A stretch of 64,000 bases of DNA from Acanthosoma haemorrhoidale (taxonomy: Eukaryota; Arthropoda; Insecta; Hemiptera; Acanthosomatidae): NCBI GenBank assembly GCA_930367205.1, contig OV884013.1, positions 89,343,333 to 89,407,332 of the forward strand, read 5' to 3'. Of the stretch, positions 12,300 through 25,559 are shown in pieces. Position 1 is the first letter of the stretch, and the number at the start of each line of letters is the position of its first letter. The notes under the pieces are model-generated. The model saw only the letters and a program-made list of their open reading frames with translations, was not told the origin of the DNA and searched no databases. Position numbers and translations under genes: made by a program.

Positions 12300-12500
12300 G
12301 GTTGGCCGAAATCCCCAATGATTGCTAAGCAGTGGATTCCATCTTCCATCCACCTAACAAACGCTGCCAAGGTTACTGATAATATTGTCATTTTAAAGTT
12401 TATTTATACTAGACCACGTCAGCAGCTTCTTTATTGAGGTAGCTGCTCGTTTCCTACAATAGGATGAGTGGACCCTGCCCACTCCACAGACTCATATATG
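12300..12500 (-). repeat. Repeat fragment related to 16.43-16.71 kb
   Basis: The block TTCTTTATTG-AG-T-GCTGCTC followed by GATGAGTGGACCC and CACTCC matches, in the same orientation, TTCTTTATTGGAGTTGCTCC...GCTGAGTGGACCCCTCC at about 16,561-16,618. This copy lacks a recognisable tRNA-like head. Confidence 0.5.
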
Positions 12501-12624
12501 GTGGCGTAAGTAAGACGTGATATTCTCTAAGCTACGGAGACTACTTTAAAAATTAATGAAACTTTTCGAAGAAGAATCAGGATCTGTCTCCAGTTCATAC
12601 GTTTCTTTTTTAATGGATTTATTT

Positions 12625-12742
12625 ATTATTTAAGCCAGGAGGTCTATCCTGTCAGGAGCAACCAAAATGTAGCGAGATTTGAACGAAGAAACTTCAAATC
12701 ATGAAGCAGTTTACGTAACCACCACTCCAATTCAGAACTTTC
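12625..12742 (-). repeat. tRNA-derived SINE, family S copy 2
   Basis: On the minus strand the head has GAGTGGTGGTTACGTAA (A-box region, about 12,711-12,735) and the B box GTTCAAATC (12,676-12,684). CTGCTTCATGATTTGAAG between them is shared in modified form with the copy at 18.13-18.22 kb. The body after the B box reads into an AT-rich tail. Confidence 0.55.
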
Positions 12743-14535
12743 ATATAGTGAAGAAGTTACGCGATAAGTTATTAGTTATTAGTTATAAGTTATTTAAAGT
12801 TATAAACAGATAAAAATTGTGGAAGCACAAGGAAAACTTGTAAAATTTAACATATGACAGTTTTCTATATGTAGTCTAACATTCAAGGAAAGAAATAGTC
12901 GTTTCTGCAAACCTGAATGTCTTCTCTTTTAAAAAATAAAAAAAAAACCCGTCACCATCGCCAAAATGTATCCTCGCTTTCTCACAAATACCATATGTCG
13001 GATGCCCTATATGTAGCCACATTCTGTCGAGCTGTCATATATGGGCTATACGCTCCATCATTCTCCTTCCCCGTCCGATCGGAATGAAATTGAACCACCT
13101 TTGTCATTTTCCGTCTTCTGATCAGCGATAATCCTAAAGTAATATATAGGTAACCTGTACAAGTAATATTTGCTGTTTTAAAACATAACAAGCTCAAACG
13201 TAAGGGAGAGAATGCATGCCTATGATGACGATCTTAAGAGTAACTTAAATAGATACTTTTACCACCAGAAATAAAACACATACGTCATTTTTTCTCTTTC
13301 TTTTTTCACTCCCACCCTCTTTGGCATTCTGCCTTCGGGCCGCCCATGGGGCGGAAGAATTATATACATCATAAATACAGACAGAAAAATATAATAATAT
13401 TCACCGAATCATTTGAAAAGAATATTTTTATTTAAAACCTAACTAATAACCATACTTTAATGACCAAAAAATGTATCATATCGTATCACGTCCTAAATAT
13501 ATCCCCCTCCCTCAACAAAAACCCTTCATTTAATATACACAGAGTGAGTTATAGATTCCACAACATGTATTCTTTACATAAACGCATATCGTGTTAATTA
13601 TTTTTACAGTAGCGTAGCTACATTCTATATGATGGTGTGAGGTTTAAAGAATTTTTCTATGGTAGGATGATGTGTAGAATACAAGGCGTGTGATTAGCGA
13701 TTATTTTCACTTTTTTTTTTTTTTTTTCCCCCAATCCCCGTAAAAAAAGGAAAAACTTTTATTTACTATAGGTTCTTAGGCGAATCTATTTACATACTAC
13801 ATTATATATGTCCTGTACCATCGGTACACTCTATACAAGGTCAAAATCGGCATAGAAGTTATGTAATCAATACAAGTACAATGATACACAATTTACTTGG
13901 CTTCATTGTCAAGACTCTACAAGGTGATAGGGCTCACCTTTTTGATTACAACAAAAGAAAACTTAAAAACTAACTTACATACTAATTCTTGACCTAATAA
14001 AATTTTCACATTTAAATAAAACATTGTGACATAAATAATTGCTGAATACTTTGCACGGGTTGTAGGACGGGTACGATAGCGATAACGTATCCAAGAGATA
14101 CAATTTGAACATGCAAATTGAGATATACTGCGACTAAATGGAAAGAATAAATACATGGAAGTACACGTTTTGTTTTCCCTTTTTAATTTATACATTAAGT
14201 CGTCAGAAATACATCAATTTGATTTATACTTCTACCACTCGAGAGACCTAAAAAAAAGTTTTCAATAATATCTTCTTGATGGCAAGTTATAAGATCGTAA
14301 TAGCCCTAAAATAAATATGACTGGTGAATATCTTTTGGAATTATGCCTTGGTCAATTTCTTGTAACAGTAACTGCTTTGGGATGCACAAATACAACTGAT
14401 TGGAAGCTAATGATAAATTATGATTACGTGTCAATAATTATTTCGTACTTAAGAAAATATCGGCTTATCTTATTAAGTAAGGAAACAAATAAAATATATT
14501 AACGTCTTGATTAATAATATGCAATAAATGTAAAT
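12743..14535. other. AT-rich non-coding stretch
   Basis: I see no gene. There is a short GTTATTA-type simple repeat at about 12,762-12,805 and a T/C run at 13,711-13,732. A slightly GC-richer patch at 12,960-13,200 is open on the minus strand for 71 codons, with no recognisable product. Confidence 0.55.
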
Positions 14536-14640
14536 GGGGGGGTTCAGACCCGGCACTACTTTTCTGACTAACCCCGGTTCTGCCAATACTTTTTCTTTGG
14601 TTAATAATTATAAAACCAGTTGAATTACAAACAACGATTA
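14536..14640 (+). repeat. Short interspersed element, family T copy 2
   Basis: GGTTCAGACCCGGC, a B-box-like block, is followed by a second CCCCGGTTCTGCC block and the family tail TTTCTTTGGTTAATAATTATAAAACC at about 14,590-14,617. The tail matches the copies at 5.1, 14.8, 21.66 and 21.80 kb. Confidence 0.55.
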
Positions 14641-14764
14641 GTAATTAGCAGTATATACTCGGTCTCCATTGAAAAACTCTTAATGTCTGAATAAAATTAA
14701 AATAGAAGTTGGATGTTTCAGAAATTGTCAAATATCAGCTGATATTAGTTAACTATACTAATGG

Positions 14765-14945
14765 TTCGCAGGAATGGATCACTTGAAAGAGCGCCTGGGC
14801 GGAGATCAGGAAGGCACGTGTACGAATCCCAGCCTTACCACGTGTCTTTAGTCTGTACCTGATAATTATTAATATCAAAAGTAATTAAAACTTTAATTAA
14901 AATCGTGTTGGCCATATGTTTGCCGACTGGACCCTATAATGTGTG
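14765..14945 (+). repeat. Short interspersed element, family T copy 3
   Basis: The head reads GGAGATCAGGAAGGCACGTG then TACGAATCCCAGCC, B-box-like. The tail GTACCTGATAATTATTAATA corresponds to the family tail. The head matches the minus-strand copy at 21.66-21.74 kb (GAGATCAGGAGGTGTGAGTCCCA). The distal part, TTTAATTAAAATCGTGTTGGCCATA, also resembles 22,655-22,690. Confidence 0.55.
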
Positions 14946-16429
14946 ATACATCAACTTGACTAACTTTTACTTCATATTTTTAATGACTGGTAGTATATTA
15001 TGGTAGAGGATAGTAAAATACTTCAGGGCTAGTTTTGATCGTCGACATCAATTTGGTACGGCCAAGTGGGCGCTAGTGTGGAAATATTTACACCTACTGG
15101 TCGAGGGCAGTATACTTACAGTTTCGTGCCCGCTGGACGAAACATCAATTTTTATATGAATATACTATTTATACTATGATTTTCGCGCCAAGGGTGTACT
15201 TCAGAGAAGCGGATGTGAAGTCATCGATGTATTATTCGGTATGAGTAGTGCAATGAGTATATCAAGGCTGAAAAACAAACCAAACACTTCATCTCGAGGA
15301 GTACACCTGAGCCATTTTAAATTAAAAACGCAGTAGACTAGTTGTGTCCACTTCCTACAAAATGAATGAGTATATCGTAGAGGGAAAAAATCAGTTGTGC
15401 AGTAAGCTTTTAGAAATGTCCTCGATTTTAGCAATGGTTTTTCGTCTAAAACATAATATTAGATAGCAAAATAACAATATATAATATTACGATGTTGTAA
15501 GGGTGGAGCGCCAAAAGATTAGAAAATTAATTATTTGTTAGCACATACAAACCATTGCCACGAAAATATCAACTTGTGTATGTATCATAGTGTCTGCGAA
15601 CTGAATTAAGAAAACAGCTTTTGGGACAAAACAATGAAGTTATTTAGAGATGGTTATCTCCCTAATAAACTTTCATACAAGACAATAAACGAATAGAACT
15701 GGCAGTATATTATATTTCCTATATATTATATATATATATATATAATATATTAAGAATATTTCAAGCATGAAGCGCAAGAAGGAAGAAGGAAGGTCACGGA
15801 TCGATCCACGCCTACTATGATATAACCACGAGAAAGCATTGAAGACGTATTAATTCAACTTGAGAGTTCAACAACAATACACCTTTCTCATTCATTTCTT
15901 TATTCAAATAAAAAAAAATATTGCATACTTGAACACAACACTGGACGAAAAAAATGGTAGTATTCGTGTACAATAGATCGTAACATCTTTCCGAAAATAT
16001 GTTAATATGATCTAATAATATAATGAGTAAATAAAATTGTTTCCCCTAAAAATTATTATTAACAAACAAACGTTTTGTTTAGACTGCTACACAATCAAAT
16101 CTTGATAGATTATTAATGTCTAAACCCGATTTAATAGGTACCGGTAACTAGATAATCATTATTAACTCTGATGTTTACGAACCTATTATAACGCCAATAC
16201 TTATGCAATTCTTGTTATAAACCCAACGGTTTTATACTTTTTAGTAAATTAATGGGTTAGATAAGTTTTAACTAGGGAGAATTTAATAATAATAAATTTG
16301 AACTGGTTCTTTTGTCTTTTTATACTTATTATAATAGTTTCACAGTTTAACCAGATTAATTTGTTTGTTTATATAGATGAAATAGTTTCTATTAGCTGTT
16401 CTGTAATTTATTTAAGTTATCTATCATAC
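14946..16429. other. AT-rich non-coding stretch with TA microsatellite
   Basis: No gene recognised. An AT microsatellite runs from 15,708 to 15,752 (TA-rich, imperfect). The 77-codon minus-strand frame at 15,201-15,434 looks like chance. Confidence 0.55.
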
Positions 16430-16715
16430 ATCTATGGCGCAACACCCAATGAAAGAAAAGGACGATTCATGTGGCATCGTAGTTTGTAGGTGGCGCTGAT
16501 GAGCTGGTAGAAGGTAGTTGCCAATCACCGTTAATTTCCATTTTCTGAACAGGGTCCTACTTCTTTATTGGAGTTGCTCCTCACTGTAACTTCACGAGGC
16601 TGAGTGGACCCCTCCCCAAAGAAAGAATACTTGGGGGAGCAGGGAATCGAACCAGAGTCTCAGCAGTTAGAAGTCAGCAGCTAACAGCCCCTGTGCAATC
16701 GAGGCTGCTAAAAAT
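16430..16715 (-). repeat. Candidate tRNA-derived SINE
   Basis: Read on the minus strand, it starts with a tRNA-like head (AGCAGCCTCGATTGCACAG...GGCTGTTAGC) and a consensus B box GGTTCGATTCCC at about 16,635-16,646. A GC-rich body of about 200 bp follows. The body section around 16,561-16,618 matches the fragment at 12.42-12.48 kb, supporting a dispersed family. The head does not form a complete functional tRNA. Confidence 0.55.
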
Positions 16716-18125
16716 GTGTTTTTTTTTCAAGCATTGTTTTTTATCATTTTGAATTTAAGCACTTAAGCTTTCATTCCTCAAAGCTCACTGATAAGAAGTA
16801 AATCCCCGTGAGAAACAGTTTAATAAAAAGTGGGGTTTGCCGATTTTCTTAAAAACCTCATGTATCAATATTTCCTGAACCTTACGTATATTTTATCTAT
16901 CATACATCATTTAATCACGTGTTTTTTATTGGCTGCAGTGCTCAAAGTTGATTGTGTACAATTGAAATCGTCTGTGCCGTAATAAATCTCCACAGAGAGA
17001 CAAATTTGCTTCATCATTAAATATTTGGGACACAATTTACATAAATCTTCATTTAACATGTAATGATATGAAAAAATGCTTCGTTATGAACAATAAAGGT
17101 ATAGCCTCGTTCAATTTGCCGTTCCCTAAAAATAATAAATTATTACTAACTGGCTGAGAGGTACGGTTTAATCAGAGAGTGGAAAGCCGCAAGTTGGTAT
17201 AAAGGGAAAAGTTTCCCTCCAGACACAGGACTATATCCCGCATTTATTCTCAACCGGGTCATATCCCTAACTTCTTTTTACCTCCTCCAGTGGCAAGCAC
17301 TATCTCATGGTGGCCTAGAACTATGTTCTGAATTCATTATCCTTGCGGCAAGGAATAAATATTATCTAGGGCGATGCGAGTAGTCTCCAGTTTATCTACC
17401 AGCGTGTATAGCCTTATTGAAAAACATCAAGCCTGTTTTTATGCTGATATAATAATTTTCCAGAGAAATTTTTATTCACATTTAAGAAATAAGGTATTTT
17501 CTTTGGATAAAACTATTTATTACTGAAGTTGGAAACAGATCTAATATCAGCCTTGCAGAATATTAGAAATCGTGAAAATATTGATAACTAAATTAACTAT
17601 TAAACATATACATTTTTAATTATCTAGGATATCCGATATCTCTTCATAATTCACAGGTACATAAAGGCCATCTTAGTCCACAAGATTTACTGTTCTTACA
17701 ATCACATACGAGAGAAGTTCTACTATCATTCGAACTGTCAATACGCTTTTAGTTTTTCGAGAAAAATAAGTTTATAACAGAAGGTTTCGCTCGAAGTTAC
17801 AGCTCTAAAATGTTCTCATTTTACTCCATCGTTAAGGACATATTGATGAAGGTAAAATAATTTTTAAAAAAGTTTCAGGAGCGACTTAATAGATTTTGGG
17901 CGTTTATCATAAATATTAATGTTTCATTGACAAGATAGGTTAACTAATAAAATTAAGTTTTGTTTTGGTCAAAAATACCTTGTATATTAGTTTTAATTTA
18001 ATAAGATGTTAAGAAACTCAAACATTCCTCGAGTATGTTACTTCATACTTCTACGTCCTTGATTGCGTGTATTAATTGAAATAGAAATAGTGTTTTTAAA
18101 ACTTCAATTTGGTACTATCAGAGGA
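16716..18125. other. Non-coding stretch
   Basis: AT-rich. A moderately GC-richer patch at 17,150-17,410 has no open frame or motif I can identify. Nothing else is visible. Confidence 0.5.
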
Positions 18126-18220
18126 AGTGTAATAAATCACTTTAAAATCCAGGGCTTTCATGTAATGAAGCAGTTGCACTGACCAGTACACCATATCGCG
18201 ACCCATTCAAAATTGTTATT
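18126..18220 (-). repeat. tRNA-derived SINE head, family S copy 3 (degenerate)
   Basis: On the minus strand ATGGTGTACTGGTCAGTGCA gives an A-box-like head, followed by ACTGCTTCATTACATGAA as in the 12.63 kb copy. The expected B box has decayed to GGATTTTAAAG. TGGTCAG also occurs in the copy at 5.93 kb. Confidence 0.45.
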
Positions 18221-20420
18221 TGATGAATTTCGTATAAAAAACAAACAAAAACAAATCGTGTCTTTACTTAAGGCGTGTTTTTATTTTAACTGAAATAAGG
18301 TATATCCTTTTGGAATATATACCTTGAACTGGTAATTTTTCTACTACTAGGGTGTTACATGTGCCATTATGCCCCTCCTGCAAGCAATGCAGATTCCACG
18401 CTCCTTGAACCCATACAACTTCCTACGGAATCTGCGAAGTTTTTGTAAGCCAGATAAACTACTAATGTGTTGTTCCTCTAATTTCTGTTTGAGCAATAAA
18501 TGCACAACGCCTAGGTAATGTAGATTCAATCTGAGAAAGAACACGAATAGATTGGAATCTTATAAAAATCATATTATCAGCAAAGGATATAACCTCATTT
18601 CTTAATTTACTCGACTACATTCACATTAAACTATCATTTGCAGTTATTGAGTTATATCCAAAACTAACCAGCATATACTTCAGTCTCAGCAAATATTTGT
18701 TTAAAATATATAAGGATTCGAAAGTGAGACAAGTTGTTTTCTATCTCTAAAAACAATAATAACCTCTCCCTCAAGTTCGAAAAATAAATTTTCCTAAATA
18801 ACTTTTATCGACACACTCAGGATCGCCCACCTTCAGAATTCCACTAAGCAAACGTATTCCTACCAGTAAACATATATATATATTTAAATCAAACATAAAA
18901 GTAGGGAGCAGTAAGTGCAGCTGCAAATACAATTTACTCGGAGATCTCCTTCTTTACTCGGAGCTAAAAGCCTTCCGGACGACACCCACAAGTTGTAAAA
19001 CCGAGTAGAGCAGTAAACTCAGTCAGTAACTGTTCGAGGAACCTTGACCCAGTCCAAGGAGCTGGATCCAGTCTGCTAGCTGCTGCACAATAGCACAGCC
19101 TTGCGAAATTGTCAACAATACATGGGCGTTAGTAGGAATGTAGATAACACTTACATAGACTGCAACATATGACAATTATACTAGTTGATCTGAAGACCAG
19201 ATGTCTGGACAATTTTCCACACGACGTCAATTCTTTTTGATACAACCGAAGTTTTTTTACAACAAATTTAACCAAAATATAGTTTCAATGATTTATAGAA
19301 ACATGATGAAGAATGTAGAGAGGGAAGGGCAGTGCAGTGTTTAGAGAGGTTTGAGATTCGGTCGACAGCGCAAACATTTAAATGATGTATAAATAACACC
19401 ACGGAATTTTTCATCGAAAATCAAATTCCTTCCCCAGTTACTTAAAATTTGCCATTTCAACAAGTAAAACCATTTTAATCGACTAAATCAATACTCAATC
19501 AATGTGTCCTCTAACATGAGGAAATCCTTCAGATCGAAAGATCAGGCATATTATCTTCTTCACTGGGGTAGGGCGTTCACACCGAAATGGGCGAACTATA
19601 TGGTGTATTGTTCCTCTGATATTAGCAACTGAAGACGAGCCGATAAGGCATATTCTAAGAAAGTATTGAATTCATTGGAATTTCACAACGTGAGTAACAT
19701 GAATTCTTAGAAGGCCATATGGTCAGTGGAAAGGACAGTTTAAATCACTGCCAGGTTTTATTACGTAATCAAACGCAATATGGAAGAAATGGCTCTTATG
19801 AATTTTAAGCGTAATCAAAGTTTAAATCTCCCAATTATAAATAAAAATGCAATATAAGCCATTTATCTCATCTTCGAAGCTGAACGAGTGAGTCTCGTGT
19901 GATGTCAAAATCAAGTCAAAGCGAAAACTTTAAAAGGCGCTTCAATCTTTTACAAATAATTCTAAGAGTTTAGTTAGAAAATCATTTTTTTGAAAAAAAA
20001 ATTGGTTTACCTTATTGGGCAATGAGTGATGAATGGTCTCATTCATACGCTATATTTGAAAATATACAGTTGACCACCCAACCCAGCATGATTGTCACCT
20101 CCCTTGCATTCGGAAGAGGAAGTGGAGGAACGGGGGATCCCTTATTATTGGATAAATTTAGGTCAAATTTCATGAATTTTGAAGAGGTGAGATCAAGTAC
20201 GTAACGTGTATTAAAATGGCTGAAACAAGAAACATTATGTATTGTTCTCTGGAATTTCGATTAAAAGGATTGGATGCGTTTGACCGTTTCTTTCTACCCT
20301 ATAAATCTAGGCAGTAAGGCCTTGGTTTTAGAATGACTTTGTTAATAGGTAGCTAATTTTCTATACAGAGGAGAGATGCATTTTGTTTAGAATATCGAGT
20401 TGTCAAAGTTTAGTTTTTTA
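18221..20420. other. Non-coding stretch
   Basis: No gene recognised. At 18,930-18,970 the 11-mer TTTACTCGGAG occurs twice 23 bases apart, and a GC-richer patch runs to about 19,110. A 60-codon plus frame at 20,022-20,204 is unremarkable. Confidence 0.5.
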
Positions 20421-20429
20421 GTTGCCTTG

Positions 20430-20854
20430 ATGAGTTCCATGTTAGTCTTTTGTGAAAATGAAAGCATATATACAGTACGGTATAGGATACGGGAAGAGGA
20501 ATAGAAATAAAAATAATTGATGAACAGGGCTAAAAGTAATAATGTGGTCACATTTTCTTTCATTAACATTAACCGCCATAAATTGTACTACTGCACTGTC
20601 TCGTTAATATGTCTTTTAAGGGCATGGGGTGCGGCTTCAGGATCTAGGGGGATGACAGGACTGCTGTGTCTTGTGTATGTAAACGTTGCCAGGAAGATAT
20701 TGGAAGTAGAAGGGATATTAACGGTGTAGAGGTTATAGAGGAAAGGACCCACGATACTTCCTTGTGGAACTACTGTATCTATGGGATAGTAGTTCAAGAA
20801 AGAATGAATACAAATATGGGTATGATTACTCTCTATATATAACCATAAATTCAC
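20430..20854 (-). pseudogene. Decayed jockey-clade LINE reverse transcriptase fragment
   Basis: The minus-strand translation contains VPQGSIVGPFLYNLYTVNIPS, the RT motif before the active site (typical form VPQGSVLGP-LY-IYT-DIP). It continues with LATFTYTRH, where the catalytic F-A-D-D box should be; the two aspartates are lost. After a stop codon, a WRLMLMKEN segment lines up with the downstream W-R-x-K-x-N-E block of jockey elements. The fragment lacks its catalytic residues and has an internal stop, so it is a dead remnant of a cellular retrotransposon. Confidence 0.75.
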
Positions 20855-21650
20855 ATATAACTGTGAATAAATTACCGCAACATTTAGGTGTGATATCTTT
20901 CCAAATACTAATTAGCCTTAGAATATATTCTTTGGAGATTGCAATATCCACATTTTCCATGCTTAGTATCTGAGGGAACATACCAGGCTTAGAAAGACGA
21001 ATCGATACTTATTTGGTAATTTCCTGATGTCTAGTTTCGCATAAATCATGAAACCATATAATGCCATATGTGTAAGCTTTCTACCTGCATATTAATAGAA
21101 AGAAGAATGACATAATGAAGTGCTTACTCGATAGCTAAAACAGCTGCGGCCGCGCCTAGATGCAAAGAAACGAACGGCCTTAGAACAAGAAAACTAATGA
21201 TTGCGATAGACTAGACAATTAAGACGGAAGAGTTCGTTCCCGTTGAGTTGAGTTGATCAAATGAACAAGTCAACTATTAATCAAAATAAAGTCAATGGGA
21301 TAATTTACAGATGATGAGCTGATAGTAACATCAATAGACGTTATGGGTGGGTAGTTGAAAAGGGCACGAATCCATAATTCATAACAATAAAGTTCACGGA
21401 CAGTCTCATTCGAGAAAATTATTATTTAGAAAAATTATACAAAAGCGATTTAACATTGATTAAGAAACATTCTCTAATCATGATAAGAAATTTACTAAGT
21501 TCTGATTAAGATAAGTAATATTTGCCAAGGCTTGGGCAGATTATTGCCTTTTCTTTAACGTGATTAGCTTTGAAAATAATGACGCGTAAGAGATAAAGAT
21601 AGATCAGAAAAAGTGCTGCATATATGAGGAATGCATTGATAAGCGTCAAC
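20855..21650. other. Non-coding stretch
   Basis: No gene recognised. A small GC-rich patch at about 21,140-21,160 includes a GCGGCCGC octamer, unusual against the local composition but with no other significance visible. Confidence 0.5.
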
Positions 21651-21654
21651 AGTG

Positions 21655-21740
21655 CTAGTTCACCCCAGTTTTCATAATTATTAGCAAAAGGAGACAAATT
21701 GTGAGTGGGACTCACACCTCCTGATCTCATTCAGGACAGG
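21655..21740 (-). repeat. Short interspersed element, family T copy 4
   Basis: The minus strand reads GAGATCAGGAGGTGTGAGTC then CCACTCACAATTTG, and ends with the family tail TTTTGCTAATAATTATG (reverse complement at about 21,674-21,690). It lies head-to-head with copy 5. Confidence 0.55.
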
Positions 21741-21840
21741 CAATGGGTTGTCCCGTGTCAATATAAATCTCTCTACCATTCTCAGCTTCACCAGATGAAT
21801 ATTTTTACTTTGGCTAATAATTATTGACACAGTTTAATGA
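21741..21840 (+). repeat. Short interspersed element, family T copy 5
   Basis: The plus strand ends with TTTACTTTGGCTAATAATTATTGACA, the same tail as copies 1-3. The upstream part (CCCGTGTCAATATAAATCTC) is more diverged. With copy 4 it forms a divergent inverted pair. Confidence 0.5.
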
Positions 21841-21929
21841 TTATTGCGATAAAATCTATATATGGTAAATATTCAAGTATAATAAAGGACTACACTGTAG
21901 CTTCACTTCTGGCGACACTTTTAGGAAAT

Positions 21930-22045
21930 ATATGAGAGCGTAGCTCAACGGAAAGAGCTCCCAACCGGAACACGGTTCAGTCACTTTACTTTATCGACTT
22001 AGTTGCGTTAATGATAAATGCATTGGTTTTTACAACGAAAAGTTT
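21930..22045 (+). repeat. tRNA-like SINE head
   Basis: GAGCGTAGCTCAACGGAAAGAGC gives a close A-box and D-arm match. CCAACCGGAACACGGTTCAGTCAC supplies a shortened anticodon region and a B-box-like GGTTCAGTC. The arms do not close into a full cloverleaf and there is no acceptor stem, so this is SINE-derived, not a tRNA gene. Confidence 0.45.
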
Positions 22046-25000
22046 ATCGATGAGCAGGAATCCGGGGGTAAACTGCACTGTTCTGTGGTACGGAACTATG
22101 GTTTCCGTCACGAAATTAGAAGCTTGAGACACGCAATACATGGCAACTACATGACAAACCCTGTTGCCTCTCTGTACATACGGCTATTTCCAGACGGTGA
22201 CTATAGTAGATTACACTTAAATCTTGCATCGGTGCATAAATATGGACGGAGAAGTCATTCAATGTACAAGTATTGTTGTTCGTACAATCTGGGGACATTT
22301 ACTCCAAAATTTAAGTGAGAACTCTGTTTTTTGGATTGTCATTGTATGATTTCTGGAGATAATGGTTCCACTCCACCCTAATTAGTGAGTTTAAACTGAC
22401 ACGAATAAAATACCCTTGTCTATCAATCTCTTCGAATGTGCACGTCTGGCATGGAAGACATCTGAAGCCTATTTCGCCAAACAGGAGTAATAGCTGCAGA
22501 ACCTTGGACAAACACAAATAACCAACATACACCAGCGGGGATATACAGATCGACTGAAAAGGCTATTATTGGCTTGGCCAGCCGAACGGGTGTCGATACC
22601 TACTACAGTGATTGCGGCCTGGCACCTCACGCACTCTCGTCAATCAGTTAATAGCCTTTAATTAAAACTCATGTTGTTGGCTATACCACGCATTTGCACC
22701 CATTGCCCACGCTTTTAATAACACCAGTTTTCCCCCAAATTAAAATTAATAAATTTCTCAAGGGCAGTGTGTCTGTGTGGTGTATGTACGCAATCATTGT
22801 ATGTTATTAAACCAATTCTAACTAAACTTGCACCAAAAAGGTAGTTTGGATCCGGAGAGTTTGTCAACGCAACTGAAATAAATGGGTTATTTTAAGTTAA
22901 AAATCTAGACTTTCTTGTTAATAACATGTGTTGGGGTTTTAGTGAGCTCATTTACAGTCTTTCAAACGTTTTTTTATACTAATGTTTGTATAATATAATT
23001 GTTTTTTGGTCATGCAGGTTATGTAACTTATAGATATATAGTAAAGGCATCTTTTCATGGTTTACAAAAAAAAACTGGATTACTGGAGGTGCAGAACTAA
23101 CTAACGGGCAGATTGGTATGCATGGATTAGCAAGACACAGTTCTTTCTCCGTTGCAGCTATGCAATACATGACTGTAGTAAATGCTGGGAAGAAAGGATA
23201 AAAGAAGGGCCTGTGGTACAGTCCCGATCCTGCCAGTGTATTATTTCCTTGTACTAATAATTTTTTATTATATTTATACAACGACAAAAATATTAATACA
23301 ATACTCTAGCTTGTTTGTATATTTATATAGACTATGTTTGTTTATTTGGGTTAAACACTTTAAAGTGTAGTCTTAGTTTGTTTTTTAAAGGTACTAAGGC
23401 TACACATTTGAGCGCATTATTAAGGTTTTGTTAACATTTACATTTAATCGATGTGTCAATGTTTATCAATTAATCTTAATTCATCGAAGTTTTTAATTAA
23501 CACCTGCTAGTCGTTGAGAGTAAAGTAAAGGATAATTTATGGTTTGTAGTAATGTTAAACCATTTCAGTCGTAAAACCGAAAGAAGAAATTTAAGAAAGG
23601 AAGTTATAGGCACGCGATGGCCCAGAAACATAAGAAGCTTCTAGAAGTAAAAAAGAAAAAACGCAGTATCTCTTGCCCAGCAAAAACGCAGCGAACTGAT
23701 AATACTGCTTACTGAGAAAAGTTATACCATCAGAGGAATTAAGATCAACTAAGTTTCAATGGGATAGTTGAAAATTGCCAGGAACTAAAGACTAAAGAAC
23801 TAACTACTAAAGAAAAAGACCAGCCAGCTAAAATGTCGGAAGGTTTCTCTGTTTATTGGTATTTTATCTATGTAATACCTTAATGATCTGATAATCAACT
23901 AGTAACCTTAGTTCTAATCTACCCGAAGATAAAAGTTTCTGCTTTTCAATCACAATAATTGTCAATTTTTTTTTTGGATATTTTTATACTAATATAGGCC
24001 CAAATGCCCCATCATTTATTTATCAATGAAGGGCAGATACAGCCTATCCTATCGAGAACCGCCCACTTCTGTTTATGGAACTACAGTGAAACTAAATCAC
24101 TATCTAGGAGACCAACCTATTACCAGTTACAGTAATTGCTGTGTAGTTTATTGCTACATTTCATCATAAGGGTTATTACAGTATGTTCGCAGTGCGTATG
24201 TGAGTTTGAAACCCTTTTAGGGAAATGTAGAAACACTCATTTATTTAATGGTGCCACTATGGAATAAAATCTTTTTTATTACACTTAAAAAAATGTATTT
24301 CTCCGAGTAATGTGGATAAACGTTTGTCTGACAATCACTCTTTGCAATCTATTCTATCATGTTTCACCCAAAACAGAAAATTGGTTCTGATTAGCCATGA
24401 CCCGACGAGGTGCAATTACGGCTTGAAATGAAAGATTCTACCGAAAGACAAGGCCCACAATCCCTCACTGAAGTTGAGAAGAAGCTATAATGTGAAGAAT
24501 AACCTTTAGCAGCGGCTATGGAATGCCTAGGTGTGACCTGTCATTATACAGCTCATCCAGTGATTTGGGATCCTGACGATTGGTCCCCGTTGTCGATTGG
24601 AGTATTTCACAATAGGCGGCCAGCTGGTCCCAGAGAAGCTTCTATCACAAGCTGCTTGCACGACTCGGCTGGAAACGTCCATCCACATCAGTTGATTGTA
24701 CGTGCGATTACATTTATACTCAATCATCAATATTATGCCAAATGACATTATTATACTCAATAATTCTATGAGTTCGGTTACAAACTAGTATGAAACAGTT
24801 GTTAAGATCCTAATTAAAGCATGTTCAGTCATGAATTCTTGGGGACACAATTTTAAAGTTGGTCTTTTCAATCAATCTTATTAACAAAAAATGTTAGAGA
24901 TGAAGAACCAAAGTTTCTAGCGAATTATTGGAGATAAAATTGCACTATGGAAGAGAGGATGGCCATGGTCAGTATCTGGACACTAACGGCCAGACGGAAC

Positions 25001-25555
25001 GATGGGCTGCGCCCACACGTGCTGCATGATAGCAGTTCCAGATACGGAGCAGCTTCTCACAACACTTTCGTGATCTGGGTCATTGCGCAGGCAACAACGA
25101 ATCATTTATTCTCAATGTTACCTTTTCTGGTTCTCTCATAATTCAAACTTGACAATTTTTTAGGCCCTTTTTTCCAAGTAGTAAAACTTCTACAGAACCT
25201 GTTTAAATCTAAACCCTTTCATGAGTATTCAACTTGTTTAATAACATGAGAAAAAAATTAAAGGATACCTATTCATTAATATAGCGTATTTTGGTTATGT
25301 AAAGGATATTATTTTTCAACATAAGTCCATTGCAGCATATTCACTTATACATAAACCTGCTGTGAGTGTAGACATGGCACTATAACTAAAATTGCTTAAG
25401 CAGTTTTATTGCAAAAGATCATTTTTACGGCTGTATATTAAGCCAGAAACTAAAAAGCTTATGTACGAAGAATGAGTTGCCAAACCAAACGTTGGTGCTG
25501 AAATACCTGATTCCTCAGACAGAAATAGTGCAACTACAATTCCACTCAAGACAGT
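22046..25555. other. Non-coding stretch with scattered repeat fragments
   Basis: 22,560-22,700 resembles the distal part of family T copy 3. GC-richer patches at 22,080-22,310, 23,090-23,230, 24,380-24,700 and 24,940-25,100 contain 60-100 codon frames on one or both strands, but no recognisable domains or complete exon signals. About 22,805-22,830 carries an ACTAAACTTGCACCA motif that recurs in related form near 32.45 and 41.99 kb. Confidence 0.45.
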
Positions 25556-25559
25556 TTCA

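Noticed and set aside
21140..21165. Cloning-vector contamination suggested by a GCGGCCGC site
   Set aside because: Flanking sequence is continuous AT-rich genomic DNA with no vector-like polylinker.
21930..22045. A tRNA gene
   Set aside because: A- and B-box-like sequences are present but no acceptor stem or full cloverleaf; better explained as a SINE head.
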